A stretch of 16,754 nt of DNA, taken from assembly GCA_905207425.1 (NCBI GenBank), contig CAJLLB010000031.1:1-16754 (forward strand), in the 5' to 3' direction. This document shows, in pieces, positions 14,416 to 16,754 of this stretch (position 1 is the first letter of the stretch; each line of letters begins with the position of its first letter). The notes below the pieces were generated by a model that did no database searches, had not been told where the DNA came from, and worked only from the letters and a program-made list of their open reading frames with translations. Source of the DNA: an uncultured Collinsella sp. (GTDB lineage: Bacteria > Actinomycetota > Coriobacteriia > Coriobacteriales > Coriobacteriaceae). Made by a program: the position numbers and the translations under genes.

Positions 14416-14647
14416 CGGAAACTGTGTCCCAGATTTCGGCCTCAGAGTGGGATGCCGTTTTCGGATCGGGCCTCAAGCGGAAATTGCATCCCGGAATGAG
14501 CGCTCAGAGCGGGATGAACTTTCCCAATGGGGCCGCAGACGGAAATTGTGTCCCGGATTCAAGCCTCAGAATGGGATTCGTTTTCCGGTAGAAGCTTCAG
14601 CGGAAAGTGCATCCCAGAATTCAGGCTCAGAGCGGGACGAGCTTTCC
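14416..14647. repeat. Array 2 of the 61-62 bp palindromic repeat (4 units)
   Basis: The same repeat family and orientation as the array at 12632-13078. C-arms start at 14416, 14478, 14540 and 14601 and G-arms at 14449, 14511, 14573 and 14634, again with 61-62 bp spacing. The 18-nt linkers keep the CTCAGA core. The first unit of both arrays shares the variant GTCCCAGATTTCGG after the C-arm, while the other units mostly read CCCGGAAT or CCCGGATT. The array ends about 20 bp before a perfect inverted repeat that fronts the next ATPase gene. Confidence 0.93.
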
Positions 14648-14666
14648 TGATGGCATGCTTGTCGAA

Positions 14667-14722
14667 TTACGTTATAGCTAGCTATATTATAGGAAGGTAT
14701 AATATAGCTAGCTATAACGTAA
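14667..14722 (+). promoter_or_regulatory. Perfect 25-bp inverted repeat with two nested 14-bp palindromes upstream of the ATPase gene
   Basis: The arms 14667-14691 and 14698-14722 are exact reverse complements around the 6-nt loop GGAAGG. Each arm contains the complete palindrome TATAGCTAGCTATA (14673-14686 and 14703-14716), with centres 30 bp apart, close to three helical turns. A TATAAT -10-like box (14698-14703) spans the junction, and the right arm runs into the AAGGGAAGGA ribosome site (14721-14730) of the following gene. It can work as a twin operator, or in RNA as a long hairpin ending at the ribosome site. Confidence 0.85.
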
Positions 14723-14737
14723 GGGAAGGATGGCCCT

Positions 14738-16129
14738 ATGTTTATCGGAAGAACAACGGAAATGTCCGAGCTCAATCGGCTGTACGGCACGGGCTCCTTT
14801 GAGATGCCTGTGATTTACGGCCGCCGTCGCGTGGGCAAAACGCGTCTTATCACAGAGTTTATCCAAGGCAAGAAGGCTATTTACTTTCAAGCTCGTCGTA
14901 CCAATGCAGAGGCAAACCTGCATGGCTTTAGCCAGGCGATACTTGCGGGCTCCGTTGGTGTTGCTGGCGTGTCGTTTCGTAGTTTTGACGAGGCGTTCGA
15001 TGCGTTGGCTACCATGGCTCGCACGGAACGTTTGATTGTCGTGATCGACGAGTATCCTTATCTCGCCCAATCGAATCCCGAGATCAGCTCGTTGCTGCAA
15101 GACAAGATCGATCACTTGTACAAAGAGACCAAGCTTATGCTTATCCTGTGCGGGTCGTCGCTTTCGTTTATGGAAGAGCAGGTGTTGGGCTACGAGAGTC
15201 CGCTATACGGTAGGCGTACGGCCCAGTTTAAGATCATGCCGCTCGATTTTATGACGACCCTCGGCCTGTGGCAGAGCATGGGTCGCGAAGACGCTGCAGT
15301 TTGCTATGGCATGACGGGTGGCATTCCTGCATATATCGAGAAAGTCGATCCTGCCGCACCGCTCAAGGACAACATCAAACGTCTTTTTCTTACTCCTACG
15401 GGCTATCTCTTTGAGGAGCCGAGTAACCTGCTATTGCAGGAGTGCCGCAATCCCGAGCAATATGATGCGATCGTGCAAGCAATTGCCCAGGGGCGCTCGA
15501 AGATCTCGGAGATTGCGAGCTCTACGGGAATCCCTGCGAGCAACGTAAAGAGCTATGTGGATAAGCTGGCGTCGCTTGGGATTGTCGAGCGCGAGCTGCC
15601 CCTAAACGAGACGAGCAATAAGCGAGCCGTGTATCTGCTGAGCGACCAGATGTTTAGGTTCTGGTACAAGTTTGTTCCGCAGAACATCGGGCTGATTCAA
15701 AACGATATGGCCGAGATGGCGTATGAGCGCATTGAGCCGCACGTATCGGATTATATGGGTACGGTCTTTGAGATTATATGCAGACAATACGTGTACGAAC
15801 TCGCGCGGGCGGGCCAGCTTGATGTGGTTCCGGCAAGCGTTGGGCGCTGGTGGGGGACGGATAATCGCACGCATACGCAGGAAGAAATCGACTTGATTGT
15901 TGACGATGGCGAGGGCACTGCGCTGTTTGCGGAATGCAAATGGCGCAATGAACCGGTGGGCGAAGACGTGCTGCAAAAGCTCGTGCATCGAAGCGAGCTC
16001 TTTAGGCGGCAGCACAAAAGCTATGCGATCTTCTCGAAGCGAGGCTTTACGCAAGGATGTCAGGAAGCTGCGGCGAGCAGGGGAGATGCCAAGCTGATTT
16101 CGTTTGCCGAGATGTGCGAGCGGAGATAA
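14738..16129 (+). CDS. ATP-binding protein, archaeal ATPase_2 / DUF234 family
   Basis: A complete 463-residue protein. It begins with the typical MFIGRTTEMSELNRL, followed by a P-loop in YGRRRVGKTRL (Lys34, Thr35) and Walker B LIVVIDEYPYL (Asp104, Glu105). Sensor-like LILCGSS and the MTGGIPAYIEKV segment follow. A winged-helix stretch lies near 260-300 (ISEIASSTGIPASNVKSYVDKLASLGIV). The C-terminal DUF234 part has a PD-(D/E)XK signature: Asp385 in EEIDLIV and Glu399-Cys-Lys401 in AECKW. Such STAND/AAA-type ATPases are abundant in archaea and gut anaerobes, often as orphan accessory genes; their role is unknown, with DNA binding or a nuclease role proposed from the fold. The ATG at 14738 has AAGGGAAGGA 7 nt upstream. 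Base composition is visibly less GC-rich than in the purine operon, suggesting separate ancestry. Confidence 0.92.
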   Translation: MFIGRTTEMSELNRLYGTGSFEMPVIYGRRRVGKTRLITEFIQGKKAIYFQARRTNAEANLHGFSQAILAGSVGVAGVSFRSFDEAFDALATMARTERLIVVIDEYPYLAQSNPEISSLLQDKIDHLYKETKLMLILCGSSLSFMEEQVLGYESPLYGRRTAQFKIMPLDFMTTLGLWQSMGREDAAVCYGMTGGIPAYIEKVDPAAPLKDNIKRLFLTPTGYLFEEPSNLLLQECRNPEQYDAIVQAIAQGRSKISEIASSTGIPASNVKSYVDKLASLGIVERELPLNETSNKRAVYLLSDQMFRFWYKFVPQNIGLIQNDMAEMAYERIEPHVSDYMGTVFEIICRQYVYELARAGQLDVVPASVGRWWGTDNRTHTQEEIDLIVDDGEGTALFAECKWRNEPVGEDVLQKLVHRSELFRRQHKSYAIFSKRGFTQGCQEAAASRGDAKLISFAEMCERR

Positions 16130-16177
16130 CCAAGCACGCTCTGATGTGATGCTCGGAATGGGTCGCGCTAAGGATGC

Positions 16178-16292
16178 CAAGCGTAAAACCTTCAATGAAA
16201 ATGGCGTAAAAACTACATCTGTCATGGCGTAAAAACTACATTGAAAGTAGCGTAAAATCAGCATTGAGAATGGCGTAATTTCGCATATCGCG
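16178..16292 (+). repeat. Five tandem 23-bp repeats (iteron-like) upstream of the second ATPase gene
   Basis: Exactly 23-bp units run without gaps at 16178, 16201, 16224, 16247 and 16270. The second and third share ATGGCGTAAAAACTACAT without mismatch; the fourth keeps the GCGTAAAA core and a following CAT, while the outer first and fifth units are more degraded (the fifth reads GCGTAATTTCGCAT). The array ends 22 bp before the ATG of the next gene and just before its ribosome site, so it covers the promoter region. A TTGAGA -35-like box (16264-16269) lies within it. Operator array is the simplest reading; replication-type iterons are possible but no replication gene is seen. Confidence 0.85.
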
Positions 16293-16314
16293 TGATAGAG
16301 AGGGACGGCCGTCT

Positions 16315-16754
16315 ATGGATGCACCAAAGAGATTGACCCAAAAGGGATATAGGCCCCGGCTCATAGAGGAGCGCCTCGACACCCTTATGCGGGCGTTTGG
16401 CTGTGTGGAGATCAACGGCCCCAAATGGTGCGGCAAGACCTGGACGGCGCTCTCTCGCTCGGCGAGCGTCTCCAGGCTCGATGAGCCTGCGCAGCGTGCG
16501 GCGGCAGAGGTCGACCCAAGCCTGGCGCTCATCGGCGATGCGCCACACCTGGTCGATGAATGGCAGGAGGTGCTCGAGGTTTGGGATGCCGCCCGGCGTT
16601 TCGTGGACGCGAGCGGCAACGAACGGGGGACACTTTTGCTCACGGGCTCGACCGCGCTCAAAAGCGAGGAGCGCAGCCATGTTCGTCATTCCGGCACGGG
16701 TAGGATCGCCCGTCTGTCAATGCGCCCCATGGCCCTGTGTGAGTCGGGCGACGG
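16315..16754 (+). CDS. ATP-binding protein, AAA_14 / DUF4143 family, 3' end outside the window
   Basis: The first 146 residues of a protein that runs off the right edge. It opens with GYRPRLIEERLDTLMRAFG, then a P-loop GPKWCGKT (35-42, Lys41), a Walker B HLVDEWQ (Asp81, Glu82), sensor 1 LLLTGST and the family-typical HSGTGRIARLSMRPMALCESGD. Full-length relatives are about 400 residues and end in a DUF4143 domain with a PD-(D/E)XK-like core. Function is unknown; these are frequent accessory genes in gut anaerobes. GAGAGGGA lies 9 nt before the ATG. It follows the DUF234 ATPase on the same strand but has its own repeat-rich upstream region, so it is probably transcribed independently. Confidence 0.9.
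   Translation, partial: MDAPKRLTQKGYRPRLIEERLDTLMRAFGCVEINGPKWCGKTWTALSRSASVSRLDEPAQRAAAEVDPSLALIGDAPHLVDEWQEVLEVWDAARRFVDASGNERGTLLLTGSTALKSEERSHVRHSGTGRIARLSMRPMALCESGD

Noticed and set aside
16178..16292. A plasmid-type replication origin formed by iterons.
   Set aside because: No replication initiator, partition gene or typical A/T-rich unwinding region is visible; a promoter operator array fits the position better.

Overview
The window looks like chromosomal DNA from a high-GC, anaerobic gut actinobacterium of the class Coriobacteriia, most likely Collinsella. That assignment is an inference from base composition, codon use and gene content; no rRNA or other marker gene is present. About three quarters of the window is ordinary GC-rich coding DNA. 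The last quarter (about 12.6-16.75 kb) is accessory in character: richer in A/T, full of short repeats, and carrying genes of the defence/toxin-antitoxin-like and orphan-ATPase kind.

Region 1 (1-2.8 kb): a peptidase U32 family gene on the minus strand that runs off the left edge, a RidA-family enamine/imine deaminase gene on the plus strand, and convergent to it a gene for a YheO-type PAS plus helix-turn-helix regulator. A symmetrical terminator (2050-2087) can serve both convergent genes.

Region 2 (2.8-12.6 kb): a divergent control region followed by five same-strand genes. They encode an NCS2 nucleobase permease, the SsnA amidohydrolase, the flavin/iron-sulfur oxidoreductase YgfK, an RnfB-like ferredoxin with four 4Fe-4S motifs, and an XdhD-type molybdenum hydroxylase with 2Fe-2S clusters but no FAD domain. 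A strong terminator follows. This reads as an anaerobic purine (xanthine/urate/hypoxanthine) uptake and catabolism operon. The inferred scheme is that the permease imports the base, XdhD hydroxylates (or, reversed, reduces) the ring, electrons pass through the ferredoxin to YgfK and NAD(P)H, and SsnA acts on a ring or ring-opened product. RidA upstream could remove reactive imine intermediates. The divergent PAS-HTH protein is the natural candidate regulator; the best promoter upstream of the permease overlaps an inverted repeat.

Region 3 (12.6-16.75 kb): two arrays of a roughly 62-bp palindromic repeat (about 7.5 and 4 units) flank a minus-strand gene for an AbiEi-like protein with a PD-(D/E)XK-like C-terminus. 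Next comes an ATPase of the archaeal ATPase_2/DUF234 type behind a perfect 25-bp inverted repeat containing two copies of a 14-bp palindrome. Then come five tandem 23-bp repeats directly upstream of a second ATPase (AAA_14/DUF4143 type), which runs off the right edge. Each of the three accessory genes has its own differently built repeat element upstream, which suggests self-regulated cargo genes rather than one operon.
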